Below, in pieces: positions 49,863 to 58,084 of a DNA stretch of 64,000 bases. Each line of letters begins with the position of its first letter. Position 1 is the stretch's first letter. Origin of the DNA: Salinigranum marinum. GTDB taxonomy: Archaea > Halobacteriota > Halobacteria > Halobacteriales > Haloferacaceae. Position numbers and translations under genes: made by a program. The stretch is taken from assembly GCF_024228675.1 (NCBI RefSeq), contig NZ_CP100461.1, positions 2,601,398 to 2,665,397 on the forward strand, written 5' to 3'. Below the pieces are notes generated by a model. It was not told the DNA's origin. It did not search any database and saw nothing but the letters and a program-made list of their open reading frames with translations.

Positions 49863-50354
49863 TCAGGAGCGGACGACGAGGATCTCGGTGTTGCCGCGGC
49901 GGTCGACGTACTGGCTCCCCGCGGGTGGTTTCACGCTCACGACGAGCGTCCCGTCCTGCTGGTGAGCGAGGAGTGACGGCGTTACTGTCACCGACGCTAC
50001 ACCGCGGTCGTCGGTCTCGGCCGTCACGACGCCGTCGATCGACACGCCGCCGCTTTTCACCACGACCGTCGCGCCGGGGACGGGATCGCCGTCGGGGTCG
50101 ACGACGACGAGATCGATCGCCTGCTCGCCGGGCGCGACGACGTCGGGTTCGGGACGCACGTCGAGCTCCGTAACGGCGAGGCCCTCCACACCGGTGAGCA
50201 TGTTCAACATCACGCTGATGCTCGCCACCCCGACGACGAGCGCGACGACGAGTCTGACGGGCAGCCCCTCGATGGCGCGGCGGTCACGGCGAAAGCGCGA
50301 CAGTTCGCGGCCGAGGGTCGAACGGAACGGTCCGGGTCGGTCTGGATCGGACAT
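49863..50354 (-). CDS. Membrane-anchored protein with Ig-like domain (DUF7382-like)
   Basis: The protein has 163 residues from ATG 50354 (MSDPDRPGPFRSTLGRELSR). One membrane helix (LVVALVVGVASISVMLNMLT, about 36-55) follows a basic N-terminus. The outer domain (about 62-160) is a beta-sandwich with PDGDPVPGATVVVKSGGVSI and DDRGVASVTVTPSLLAHQQD, the pattern of bacterial Ig-like/carboxypeptidase-regulatory modules. Function unknown. It is divergent from the HerA/TraG-like gene with a 76-bp gap; the pair may share a promoter region. Confidence 0.78.
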   Translation of the reverse strand: MSDPDRPGPFRSTLGRELSRFRRDRRAIEGLPVRLVVALVVGVASISVMLNMLTGVEGLAVTELDVRPEPDVVAPGEQAIDLVVVDPDGDPVPGATVVVKSGGVSIDGVVTAETDDRGVASVTVTPSLLAHQQDGTLVVSVKPPAGSQYVDRRGNTEILVVRS

Positions 50355-50399
50355 ACCACGCGGTGGCCGCGGGTTCGTACTTGAAGCCTCGGCCGATGG

Positions 50400-50407
50400 T
50401 TTATATC
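50400..50407 (+). promoter_or_regulatory. TATA box of the HerA/TraG-like gene
   Basis: TTTATATC is centred about 27 nt before ATG 50431, giving a leaderless transcript. Confidence 0.6.
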
Positions 50408-50430
50408 GGGAGAGGAAGCCACCCGGCGGC

Positions 50431-51491
50431 ATGCACGTCCTCGGACGAGACAGGGAAGCCGGTCGGAGGATCGACGGCGAGACGCCGGGACCGGCCGGCC
50501 GGCTGGGACAGTACCGCGCGCGGGACGGGAGCACCGGCGCGACGGTCGGCGTCGACCTCGATCGGCCGCACGCGGCGCTCGTCGTGGGGAAACGCGGCTA
50601 CGGCAAGTCGTACACGCTCGGGGTGCTCGCCGAGGAGTGTACCGAAACGCCGGGCGTCACGCCGGTCGTCGTCGACCCCATCGGGGCGCTCCGTGGCCTC
50701 GGGTCGTGGGGGCGTCTCGTCGGCGAGCCGACGGTCCGCACGGCGACGGTCCCGCCACGGTCGTGGCCGGAACTCGTGGGGCTCGATCCGGCGAGTCCAG
50801 CGGGGGCGCTCGTCTGGCAGGCCGCAGCCGCCGCTGAGACGCTGGCCGGGATGCGCGACCACGTCGCCGACGGCGACGCGGACGGAGACGTCCGCCGGGC
50901 GGCCGCGAACCACCTCCGGCTGGCCGCCTCGTGGGACGCGTTCGACCCCGACGGACTCGACGCGCGGGACCTCGTCGACGCCCCGGTGACGGTGCTCGAC
51001 TGCTCGGCACAGCCACCCGGTGCGCGCGGAGCGGTGATCCACGCGGTCGCCCGCGGGGTGTACGAGGCGTGCGTCGCGGATCGGCTCGACAGCCTCCCGT
51101 GGCTGTTCGTCGACGAGGCCCACGTCGCGTTCGACGGCGTCGCTGCCGCGGCGCTGGAGACGCTCCTCACCCGGGGGCGCGCCCCCGGCGTGAGCCTCGT
51201 CTGCGCGACACAGCGTCCCGGCGTCCTACCGCCGGTCGTCGCCTCGCAGTCCGACCTCCTCGTCGCCTACCGGCTCACGGCCGCGGACGACGTCGCGGCG
51301 CTCGGAGCGTGCGAGGCGACGTACGTCGACGGCCGACTCCACGAGCGCCTCCCCAGCGAGCCCGGCGAGGCGCTCGTCTCGACGATCGCACCGAGTCGGT
51401 GCACGTGGTTCGTGTCCGCGAGCGCGAGACGGCACACGAGGGGTCGAGCCCGCGGGCCAGTTCGTTCGTGGATCGGGAGCGGTCGACGTAG
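50431..51491 (+). CDS. HerA/TraG-like ATPase with an apparent frameshift near 51378
   Basis: P-loop ATPase. Walker A is GKRGYGKS (53-60) and Walker B is PWLFVDEAH, followed by LLTRGRAPGVSLVCATQRPG, typical of HerA/VirB4-like DNA-pumping or conjugation-type ATPases. The frame from ATG 50431 is protein-like to about residue 316 (GEALV). Past that it becomes Arg/Ser-rich and runs through an intergenic repeat to 51912. One frame over, the bases from about 51379 encode DDRTESVHVVRVRERETAHE and then an acidic end stopping at 51491. A one-base loss relative to the original gene would join them into about 353 residues. Either a true mutation or a sequencing error. Confidence 0.75.
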
Positions 51492-51660
51492 CGAGAAGGT
51501 CGACGTAGCGGGGACGTACTCGCGTTCTGGCGCTGCGTCCTCCTGCCGCCACTCGGGCGGGTCGATCGGTCGGCGGATGCTGTCGAGAGCGCGGGGGCAC
51601 GGGGAACGCGGGGAGCACGAGGAACGCGGCGAGACGGTCCCTGGCGCAGTTACACCACAC

Positions 51661-51765
51661 CCTCCCCAGCCGATTCGGACGCTCGCTCACTCCGTTCGCT
51701 CGCGTCCTCATCCCTCGCACGGCGGAGGCGCGACACGAGGTCGCGCCAGCGCGCGCCACTGCTCA
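51661..51765. repeat. Intergenic dispersed repeat, copy C
   Basis: The stretch begins CCTCCCCAGCCGATTCGGAC, then CTCGCTCACTCCGTTCGCTC, CCTCATCCCTCGCACGGCGG and a GCGCGACACGAGGTCGCGC hairpin. The reverse complement of copy A at 44.2 kb aligns along its whole length. This clean copy gives the repeat's outline. Confidence 0.65.
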
Positions 51766-51811
51766 GCACGCACTACCGCTCAGCACGCGCCACCGCTCAG
51801 CACGCGTCACT
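51761..51811. repeat. Three tandem 17-bp repeats
   Basis: GCTCAGCACGC starts at 51761, 51778 and 51795, a period of exactly 17 bp; the remaining six bases of each unit vary slightly. The array follows dispersed repeat C directly and ends 97 bp before the crcB pair. Confidence 0.7.
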
Positions 51812-51908
51812 GCGGCCTCGTCGCGACGGCCCAGGGGAGCAGAGCGAGCGTCCGGTGCGCACCGGCCGAACCGAAAGCGACGAGTAGATCGGCGGAATCG
51901 TCGCGGCT

Positions 51909-52244
51909 ATGAAACGACTCGACCCGGTGTACGTGGCAAGCGGCGGCTTCGCCGGCGCTCTCCTCCGCTGGGCCGTCGGCGTGGCCGTCCCGGGCGTGCC
52001 GGGGACGCTCGTCGTGAACGTCCTCGGGAGCTTCGCGCTCGGAGCACTCGTCACGCTCGTCACCGACCACCGTACCCGGGTCCTCGTCGGGACGGGGCTG
52101 CTCTCGTCGTTCACGACGTACAGCACGTTCGCGGTCGAGACGGCGACGCTCGCTCCGGCGGCCGGCCTGGTGAACGTCGGCGCGAACTACGCGCTGGGGA
52201 TCGCGGCGGCGTTCATCGGCATCGCGTGGGGGACGCGTCGGTGA
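51909..52244 (+). CDS. crcB1: CrcB-family fluoride exporter subunit 1
   Basis: The protein has 111 residues and four membrane helices. Family marks are ASGGFAGALLRWAVG, LVVNVLGSFALGALVTLVT and the fluoride-pore Phe-box region SSFTTYSTFAVE. CrcB/Fluc proteins export fluoride as dual-topology dimers; when two genes are adjacent, as here, they form an oppositely oriented heterodimer. Its TGA overlaps the GTG of the second gene (GTGA at 52241-52244). Confidence 0.93.
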   Translation: MKRLDPVYVASGGFAGALLRWAVGVAVPGVPGTLVVNVLGSFALGALVTLVTDHRTRVLVGTGLLSSFTTYSTFAVETATLAPAAGLVNVGANYALGIAAAFIGIAWGTRR

Positions 52245-52603
52245 CGACCGCCGGCGTGGGGCTGTGGCCGGCGCTGCTCGTCGGACTCGGCGGGACGCTC
52301 GGCGCGCTCGCCCGGTTCGGCGTCGACACCCGTCTCGGCAGTCGCGGCGTCCTCGTCGTGAACGTCCTCGGGAGCGTCGTGCTCGGGGCGCTGGTCGCCG
52401 CACCGCTCGACGGGCGCGTGTTGCTCGTCTTCGGAACCGGGTTCTGCGGCGCGTTCACGACGTTCTCGTCGTTCGCGGTCGGGGTGGCCGAACGGGCGGT
52501 GGCCGGCGAGCGGTGGGCCGCCGCCCGCTACGCGGCGCTGATGCTCGTCGCGGCGCTCGGCGGCGTCGCCGTGGGGGGAGCCGCGGTGCAGACAGTCATC
52601 TGA
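52241..52603 (+). CDS. crcB2: CrcB-family fluoride exporter subunit 2
   Basis: The protein has 120 residues from GTG 52241 (VTTAGVGLWPALLVGLGGTL), coupled to the first gene by a 4-bp overlap; a GTG at 52226 would add five residues inside crcB1. Four membrane helices, NVLGSVVLGALVAAP and GAFTTFSSFAVGVAE, match the first subunit. It is followed 52 bp later by the histidine-kinase gene. No fluoride riboswitch consensus is visible upstream of the pair. Confidence 0.92.
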   Translation: MTTAGVGLWPALLVGLGGTLGALARFGVDTRLGSRGVLVVNVLGSVVLGALVAAPLDGRVLLVFGTGFCGAFTTFSSFAVGVAERAVAGERWAAARYAALMLVAALGGVAVGGAAVQTVI

Positions 52604-52655
52604 GCCGTAAAGAGTCTATACCCCGGGCCACGTTTCGGCTGACAGACCTCGAGTG

Positions 52656-55031
52656 ATGACGACGGTGCTGTACCTCGGACGGGACGAAAACGTCGTTGAC
52701 GGAGTACGTCGCGCCGCGCCAGGTCTCGACGTGAAACGGGCCGATCCGGGCGCGGTGGCGGGCGCGCCGAGCGCCGACTGCGTCGTCGTGACCCCGGACG
52801 AGGCCGGTGACGAGTCGTCCGTCGTCGCCGACCTGCGGCGAGTGGGCTATCGAGGCCCCGTCGTGCTGTTCGGCTCCGGAACTCACGAGACGCTCGCGTC
52901 ACGGGTCGACGAACTGGGCGCGACGACGTACGTCCGCCGGGACGTGACGAACGGCCACGAACCGTGGTTCCGGTTGGCCGAGACGGTCGAGCGGGTCACG
53001 ACGACGGCGTCGAAACGACGCGAGACACAGCTCACGCTGTTGCACGAGCTGGCGCGTGAACTGATGCGTGTCGAGGAGTACGGGGCCGTCGCGGCCACGG
53101 TCGTCGAGTCGATCGAGGACACCCTGGGCGCCGACGCCGCCGTCGTCGAGTCCACCGCGGACGGCGACGGAGCGACCGTCCTCGCCGCGACGACGGGGTT
53201 CGAGACGGAGCTCCTCGACGAGCCAGCGATCGCGGCCGCCGTCGCGGCGGGGACGGAGGAGTGGACACCCGCGGGCGGTCCGGAGATCGAGCGCTCCGGC
53301 GTCCTGGCGGTCGTTCCCATCGGCGAGCGGGGGAGCCTCCTCGTGGGCGGCCGTGGCGGCGTGGCCGTGGAGTTCGAGCTGGTGCGAGCGCTCGGCGCGA
53401 CCGCCGAGGTCGCGTTCGACCGAGCGGAGCGAGAAGCGCGGATCCGCGAGGAGCGCGACCGGATCGCCTCGCTGTTTGAGAACACCAGCGACGCGATCGT
53501 CGACGTCGAGAACGTCGACGGCGAACCGATCGTTCGCGCCGTGAACACGACGTTCGAGCGCGTCTTCGGCTTCACGAGCGACGAGGTCGTCGGCTCGAAC
53601 CTCGACGAGTTCATCGGTCCCGAGCAGGACGATACGTCGGCGGCGTACCGGCTGTACGGGCTCGCTGGTGGGCCGTTCGAGCGTGAGGTCCGGCGATCGA
53701 CGGCCGACGACGTCCGCGATTTCCTGCTCCGATCGGTGCCGTTCGACCGCGAGGGGACCGATCGTGGGTACGCCATCTACACGGACATCACGGAACGGAA
53801 ACGGATCGAGCGGACGCTCGGACGACTCCACGAGACGACGCGGGACCTCATCCGGGCGGAGTCCCGGATGGAGATCGCCGAGATCACCGTCCGGGCCGCG
53901 AACGACATCCTCGGCTACCCGGTCACGGCGGTCCGACTCTACGAGCCGAAAAGCGAGACGCTCCGGCTCGCGGCCGTGTCCGAGGAGACGGAGTCGGTGC
54001 TCGGCGAACGGCCGACCGACGGGCCCGAGGTCGACATGGCGTGGGAGGCGTTCCGGGTCGGACAGTCGAAGGTCGTCGACGACCTCTCCGCCCACGGGGT
54101 CACCGACGTCGGGATCGACCGTGCGATGTATCTCCCGCTCGGCGACGGGGGACTGCTGACGCTCGGGTCGACGGAGGCCGAGGGGTTCGACGAATCCGAT
54201 CGGCGGCTGGCGCAGATCCTTGCCGCGAACGTCGAGGTCGCCCTCTCGCGGGCGGCGCGCGTCGCCGTCCTCCGCGACCGCGAGGACGAACTGGCCCGGC
54301 AGAACGAACGGCTCGAGGCGTTCGCCTCCGTCGTGAGTCACGACCTCCGGAACCCGCTATCCGTGGCGCGCGGCTATCTCGGTCTCGCGCGCGACGCGTG
54401 CCCGGCCAACGGGGATGACGAGGATCCGGCCCCGCACTTCGAGCGCGTCGAACGCGCCCACGAGCGGATGAACCGCCTCATCACCGATCTGCTCGCGCTG
54501 GCTCGGCAGGGCCAGACGGTCGGGACGACGCAGGAACTGTCGCTCGAGGAGGCCGCAGACCGAGCCTGGACCGCCGTCGAAACCGGGACGGCCACGCTCG
54601 ACGTCGTCGACGACCGGCGGATCGACGCCGACGGCGAGCGACTCGGCACGCTCTTCGAGAACCTCTTTCGGAACGCGGTTGAACATGGCTCAGCGAGCAG
54701 TCGGCCGGAGGCCGGCGACAGCGTGGAAGACGGCTCGACGGACCCGGCGGACGGCGACGGGACCGGCGCGGTGGCCCACGTCCGGGTCGGTCCGCTAGAC
54801 GACGGCTTCTTCGTCGAGGACGACGGACCCGGCATCCCCGAGAGCGAGCGGGAGAAGGTGTTCGAGCGGGGGTACTCGACGGGCGATAGCGGAACGGGCT
54901 TCGGTCTCTCGATCGTCCGCGGCATCGCCGAGGCGCACGGCTGGGCGCTCGACGTGACGGCGAGCGACTCGGGCGGGGCCCGGTTCGAGGTTCGCGGCGT
55001 CGACACCGCGGCCCGCGAGCGGATCGAGTAG
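52656..55031 (+). CDS. HTR-like multi-domain sensor histidine kinase
   Basis: The protein has 791 residues from ATG 52656. Order of domains: an N-terminal receiver-like region (1-115) without a clear phospho-Asp, GAF (about 130-265), PAS (about 275-390, FENTSDAIVDVENVDGEPIV), second GAF (about 395-545), HisKA with His562 (VVSHDLRNPL) and HATPase (about 650-785) with ENLFRNAVEHG, DDGPGIP and GTGFGLSIVRGIAE. This is the bacterio-opsin-activator/HTR-type plan of haloarchaeal cytoplasmic kinases. No membrane helices, so it senses a cytoplasmic signal. No response-regulator gene is adjacent. Confidence 0.92.
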   Translation: MTTVLYLGRDENVVDGVRRAAPGLDVKRADPGAVAGAPSADCVVVTPDEAGDESSVVADLRRVGYRGPVVLFGSGTHETLASRVDELGATTYVRRDVTNGHEPWFRLAETVERVTTTASKRRETQLTLLHELARELMRVEEYGAVAATVVESIEDTLGADAAVVESTADGDGATVLAATTGFETELLDEPAIAAAVAAGTEEWTPAGGPEIERSGVLAVVPIGERGSLLVGGRGGVAVEFELVRALGATAEVAFDRAEREARIREERDRIASLFENTSDAIVDVENVDGEPIVRAVNTTFERVFGFTSDEVVGSNLDEFIGPEQDDTSAAYRLYGLAGGPFEREVRRSTADDVRDFLLRSVPFDREGTDRGYAIYTDITERKRIERTLGRLHETTRDLIRAESRMEIAEITVRAANDILGYPVTAVRLYEPKSETLRLAAVSEETESVLGERPTDGPEVDMAWEAFRVGQSKVVDDLSAHGVTDVGIDRAMYLPLGDGGLLTLGSTEAEGFDESDRRLAQILAANVEVALSRAARVAVLRDREDELARQNERLEAFASVVSHDLRNPLSVARGYLGLARDACPANGDDEDPAPHFERVERAHERMNRLITDLLALARQGQTVGTTQELSLEEAADRAWTAVETGTATLDVVDDRRIDADGERLGTLFENLFRNAVEHGSASSRPEAGDSVEDGSTDPADGDGTGAVAHVRVGPLDDGFFVEDDGPGIPESEREKVFERGYSTGDSGTGFGLSIVRGIAEAHGWALDVTASDSGGARFEVRGVDTAARERIE

Positions 55032-55072
55032 CCGCCTGCGGTGGCGGACGCGTGGCGACCTGGCGGCGTCGG

Positions 55073-55477
55073 TCACGCGTCGCGCCACACGATCCCTTCG
55101 ACCCGACCGCGAAGCACGCTTGTCTCGGCCGCGTCCGCCAGTTCGCTGGCGGTCCGCCGGCAGTCGGCCGTGGCGACCAGATCGTAGCGGTCGGGACGCG
55201 CGTCGACCCGTTCTGTCGTCCACTCACACCGGACCGTGTCGCCGGCGTAGACCGGCGTGAGGAAGTCGAACTCCATCGTGTGGGCGAGTACCGCGAGGTC
55301 GCCGCCGATCTGCGTCGGGAGCGTCGCGGTCAACAGCCCGTGGAGCATCGGCGGGTCGCGCTCGGTGTGGATCGCCTGCGTGTCCCGCGAGAGAGCGGCG
55401 AACTCGCGGACCTCGCAGGCGGTGAACGTGCGCTCGACGACGTGGACGTCGCCTTCCTCGGGGACGTGAGCGGCCAT
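55073..55477 (-). CDS. MaoC-like hot-dog fold hydratase
   Basis: The protein has 134 residues from ATG 55477. FTACEVREFAALSRDTQAIH and then MLHGLLTATLPTQIGGDLAV form the MaoC/R-specific enoyl-CoA hydratase pattern with the catalytic Asp/His region (DTQAIHTE). The rest, EFDFLTPVYAGDTVRCEWTT, is the hot-dog strand part. It may hydrate enoyl-CoA or act on other thioesters. It is convergent with the kinase gene (41-bp gap). Confidence 0.85.
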   Translation of the reverse strand: MAAHVPEEGDVHVVERTFTACEVREFAALSRDTQAIHTERDPPMLHGLLTATLPTQIGGDLAVLAHTMEFDFLTPVYAGDTVRCEWTTERVDARPDRYDLVATADCRRTASELADAAETSVLRGRVEGIVWRDA

Positions 55478-55578
55478 CGGGACCCGGTTCGAGAGCGGGG
55501 GGCAAAGGTCGTGCGGACCGGGGCGGGCGGAACGCGGTGGCGCGTGGCGTCACGAACGCCGGTCCGCGACCCGTGCGC

Positions 55579-55688
55579 GAGGCCTTCACGAGCGCAGCGA
55601 GCGAACGGCTCGGAGCGACGTGTCGCTCCGGTGGATGAAGCGAACAGCCGAGCGGAGCGAGGGTGTACGCGAATCGGTTGGGGAGGGT
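55579..55688. repeat. Intergenic dispersed repeat, copy D
   Basis: Read on the minus strand this block contains ACCCTCCCCAACCGATTCGC followed by CTCGCTCCGCTCGG/CTGTTCGCTTCATCC palindromic stretches, similar in layout to copies A to C but in reverse orientation. It lies in a 500-bp gene-free gap before tRNA-Asp. Confidence 0.55.
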
Positions 55689-55825
55689 GAGGCACCATCG
55701 CGCTGACCGCAGGGGTCGCCGCCGTGTCGGCGGTGGGAACCGTATCGTCGACACGACCGATCAGCTACCCACGCGGTTCGCTCGGCGATGAAACGCCTCG
55801 CTCGGCGGGCGAGTTCGAGAGAAAG

Positions 55826-55898
55826 ACGCCCGGAGCGGGATTGTGAACCACGGTCGTTCCGCTCACTGACGTTCGACTCTCTGGTTCAAATCCCGCTC
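55826..55898. repeat. tRNA-Asp 3'-end fragments (integration scar)
   Basis: ACGCCCGGAGCGGGATT at 55826-55842 is identical to 17 bp at the 3' end of the tRNA-Asp gene (55977-55993), same orientation. GGTTCAAATCCCGCTC at 55883-55898 is a second 16-bp copy in the opposite orientation (reverse complement of 55985-56000). Partial copies of a tRNA 3' end just downstream of the intact gene are typical left-overs of integration at that tRNA. Confidence 0.65.
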
Positions 55899-55977
55899 GT
55901 AACCGCTCGGAGACGCTGACTCGCACGTGCGCTCGGCGCGACGGGACGCCCCGCTGAGGAGTCAACATCAGCAGAAA

Positions 55978-56050
55978 CGCCCGGAGCGGGATTTGAACCC
56001 GCGTCACGACCGTGACAGGGTCGTATGATAGGCCACTACACCATCCGGGC
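55978..56050 (-). tRNA. tRNA-Asp (GUC)
   Basis: The 73-nt gene is read on the minus strand: a 7-bp acceptor stem (GCCCGGA/TCCGGGC), anticodon loop CTGTCAC with anticodon GTC, and a T-arm with GGTTCAAATCCCG; the discriminator is G and CCA is not encoded. The D-arm contains GTGTAGTGGCCTATCATAC. No intron is visible. It is followed, on the rpo side, by the promoter region of rpoH. Confidence 0.95.
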
Positions 56051-56291
56051 AGTGCGCACTCAGTCGTAGCCGGGTTCTGTAAATAAGACTTACCATCTCT
56101 TCGCGGCGTGTGAAACGCTACCGTCGGCCGCTCCGCAAGGCATTTATCACGTCTGCTCATGTGTAGGGGTATCAGCCCGCTTGCGGTCGGTGAGCGGTGC
56201 TACCCGCATCGGTTAACAAGCGTTAAATGGCTGGCACTGAAAGCCAACTGTAGTATCTCGTGAGAGCTTCTTCCCACCCACCCAGACATCC

Positions 56292-56519
56292 ATGGTCAAC
56301 GTAAGCGAACACACACTGGTCCCAGAGCACACCATCCTCGACGAACCAGCGATCGAGGAAGTAATGACCGAGTACGACGTCGAGCGGGTGAACCTGCCCA
56401 AGATTCGCAAGTCGGATCCGGCGCTCCCCGACGACGCCGAGATCGGCGACGTCATCGAGATCATCCGCGACTCGCGAACGACCGACGAGGCGGTCGTCTA
56501 CCGACTGGTGATCGAATGA
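56292..56519 (+). CDS. rpoH: DNA-directed RNA polymerase subunit H (Rpo5)
   Basis: The 75-residue protein is the conserved Rpb5 C-terminal domain. [20 protein letters not shown] and [13 protein letters not shown] then [20 protein letters not shown] are diagnostic. It assembles with the catalytic subunits of archaeal RNAP. It is the first gene of the rpo operon; its stop overlaps the next ATG (ATGA at 56516). Two candidate TATA regions lie upstream (CATTTATCA near 56141-56149 and GTTAACAAGCGTTAAATG near 56212-56229). Confidence 0.97.
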   Translation: MVNVSEHTLVPEHTILDEPAIEEVMTEYDVERVNLPKIRKSDPALPDDAEIGDVIEIIRDSRTTDEAVVYRLVIE

Positions 56520-58081
56520 ACCGACAGTCACGACGCACCATCTCGAGAGAGTACTTCTCACAGGAACGGCTCGCCGAACACCACTTCCGCTCGTTCAACA
56601 ACTTCCTGGACCGCGGCATGCAGGAGGTCGTCGACGAGAAGGAGACGATCGACACCGACATCGGCGACAAGGAGGGCGAAGAGCCGGTGTGGGTCGAACT
56701 CGGCGACATCCGCGTCGAGACCCCCCGCGTGCGGGAGGCAGACGGCTCCGAGGAACTGCTGTTCCCCCAGGAGGCCCGCCTGCGCAACATCACCTACGCC
56801 GCGCCGGTGTTCATGGAGATGTCCATCGTCCGCGGCGGCGAGGAGGAAGAGGAGGTCGTCCTCGACTCCACCGAGACCAAGGTCGGGCGAATGCCCATCA
56901 TGGTCGGCTCCCGCAAGTGCAACATCTCCGAGCTCTCGGACGCCGACCTCGTCGAGATCGGCGAGGACCCCGTCGACCCCGGCGGCTACTTCATCGTCAA
57001 CGGCTCCGAGCGCGTCCTCATGACGTCGGAGGACCTCGCGCCGAACAAGATCCTCGCCGAGTACGACACGAAGTACGGCGACGAGATCCAGGTCGCGAAG
57101 ACGTTCTCCCAGCGCCGCGGCTACCGCGCGCTCGTCCTCTGTGAGCGCAACCGCGAGGGACTGCTCGAAGTGTCGTTCCCGAGCGTCTCGGGCTCCGTGA
57201 ACTTCGTCACGCTCGTCCGCGCGCTCGGGCTCGAATCGGACGAGGAGATCGTCCACCGCGTCTCGGACGACCCCGAGATCGTGAAGTTCATGCTGGAGAA
57301 CCTGGAGGAAGCGCCCGTTCAGACCGAAGAGCAGGCGATCGAGGCGCTCGGCAAGCGCGTCGCCGGCGGCCAGGGCAAGAACTACCAGCTCAAACGCGCC
57401 AACTACGTCATCGATCGCTACCTCCTGCCGCACCTCCACGAGGACGGCATCGACGAGGAGGAAGTGCGGATCAACAAGTCGTTTTACCTCTGCCGGATGG
57501 CCGAGGCGTGTTTCGAGCTCGCGCTCGGCCGGCGCGACTCCGACGACAAGGACCACTACGCGAACAAGCGCCTGAAAGTCTCCGGCGACCTCATGCGCGA
57601 CCTCTTCCGGACGGCGCTGAACAAGCTCGCACGCGACGTGAAGTACCAGCTCGAACGCGCGAACATGCGCAACCGGAACCTGACGGTGAACACGGTCGTC
57701 AGGTCGGACGTGCTGACCGAACGCCTGGAGCATCCGATCGCCACCGGCAACTGGGTCGGCGGCCGCTCGGGCGTCTCCCAGCTCGTCGACCGGACGGACT
57801 ACATGGGCGTGCTGTCGCACCTCCGTCGCCTCAGAAGCCCGCTGTCTCGCTCGCAGCCGCACTTCGAGGCGCGCGACCTGCACGCGACCCAGTGGGGACG
57901 GATCTGCCCCTCCGAGACCCCCGAGGGACCGAACTGCGGGCTGGTGAAGAACTTCGCACAGGCGATGGAACTGTCGCAGAACGTCGAGGACGAGCGGGCG
58001 CTCAAACGCGAACTCGCGTCGATGGGCGTCGAGGGCATGCCCGGCCTCGAAGGCATCGAGACCACACCGGCGGACGACTAA
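56516..58081 (+). CDS. rpoB2: DNA-directed RNA polymerase subunit B'' (Rpo2N)
   Basis: The 521-residue protein is the N-terminal half of the second-largest subunit. In haloarchaea this subunit is split into B'' and B'. It starts [20 protein letters not shown] and includes [26 protein letters not shown] and, near the end, [20 protein letters not shown], the rifampicin-site-like fork region. It overlaps rpoH by 4 nt; B' begins 3 bp after its stop. Confidence 0.97.
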   Translation: MNRQSRRTISREYFSQERLAEHHFRSFNNFLDRGMQEVVDEKETIDTDIGDKEGEEPVWVELGDIRVETPRVREADGSEELLFPQEARLRNITYAAPVFMEMSIVRGGEEEEEVVLDSTETKVGRMPIMVGSRKCNISELSDADLVEIGEDPVDPGGYFIVNGSERVLMTSEDLAPNKILAEYDTKYGDEIQVAKTFSQRRGYRALVLCERNREGLLEVSFPSVSGSVNFVTLVRALGLESDEEIVHRVSDDPEIVKFMLENLEEAPVQTEEQAIEALGKRVAGGQGKNYQLKRANYVIDRYLLPHLHEDGIDEEEVRINKSFYLCRMAEACFELALGRRDSDDKDHYANKRLKVSGDLMRDLFRTALNKLARDVKYQLERANMRNRNLTVNTVVRSDVLTERLEHPIATGNWVGGRSGVSQLVDRTDYMGVLSHLRRLRSPLSRSQPHFEARDLHATQWGRICPSETPEGPNCGLVKNFAQAMELSQNVEDERALKRELASMGVEGMPGLEGIETTPADD

Positions 58082-58084
58082 ACA

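Noticed and set aside
51492-51908. Fluoride riboswitch before crcB
   Set aside because: I looked for the conserved crcB-motif pieces and found no convincing match; the gap is filled by repeats.
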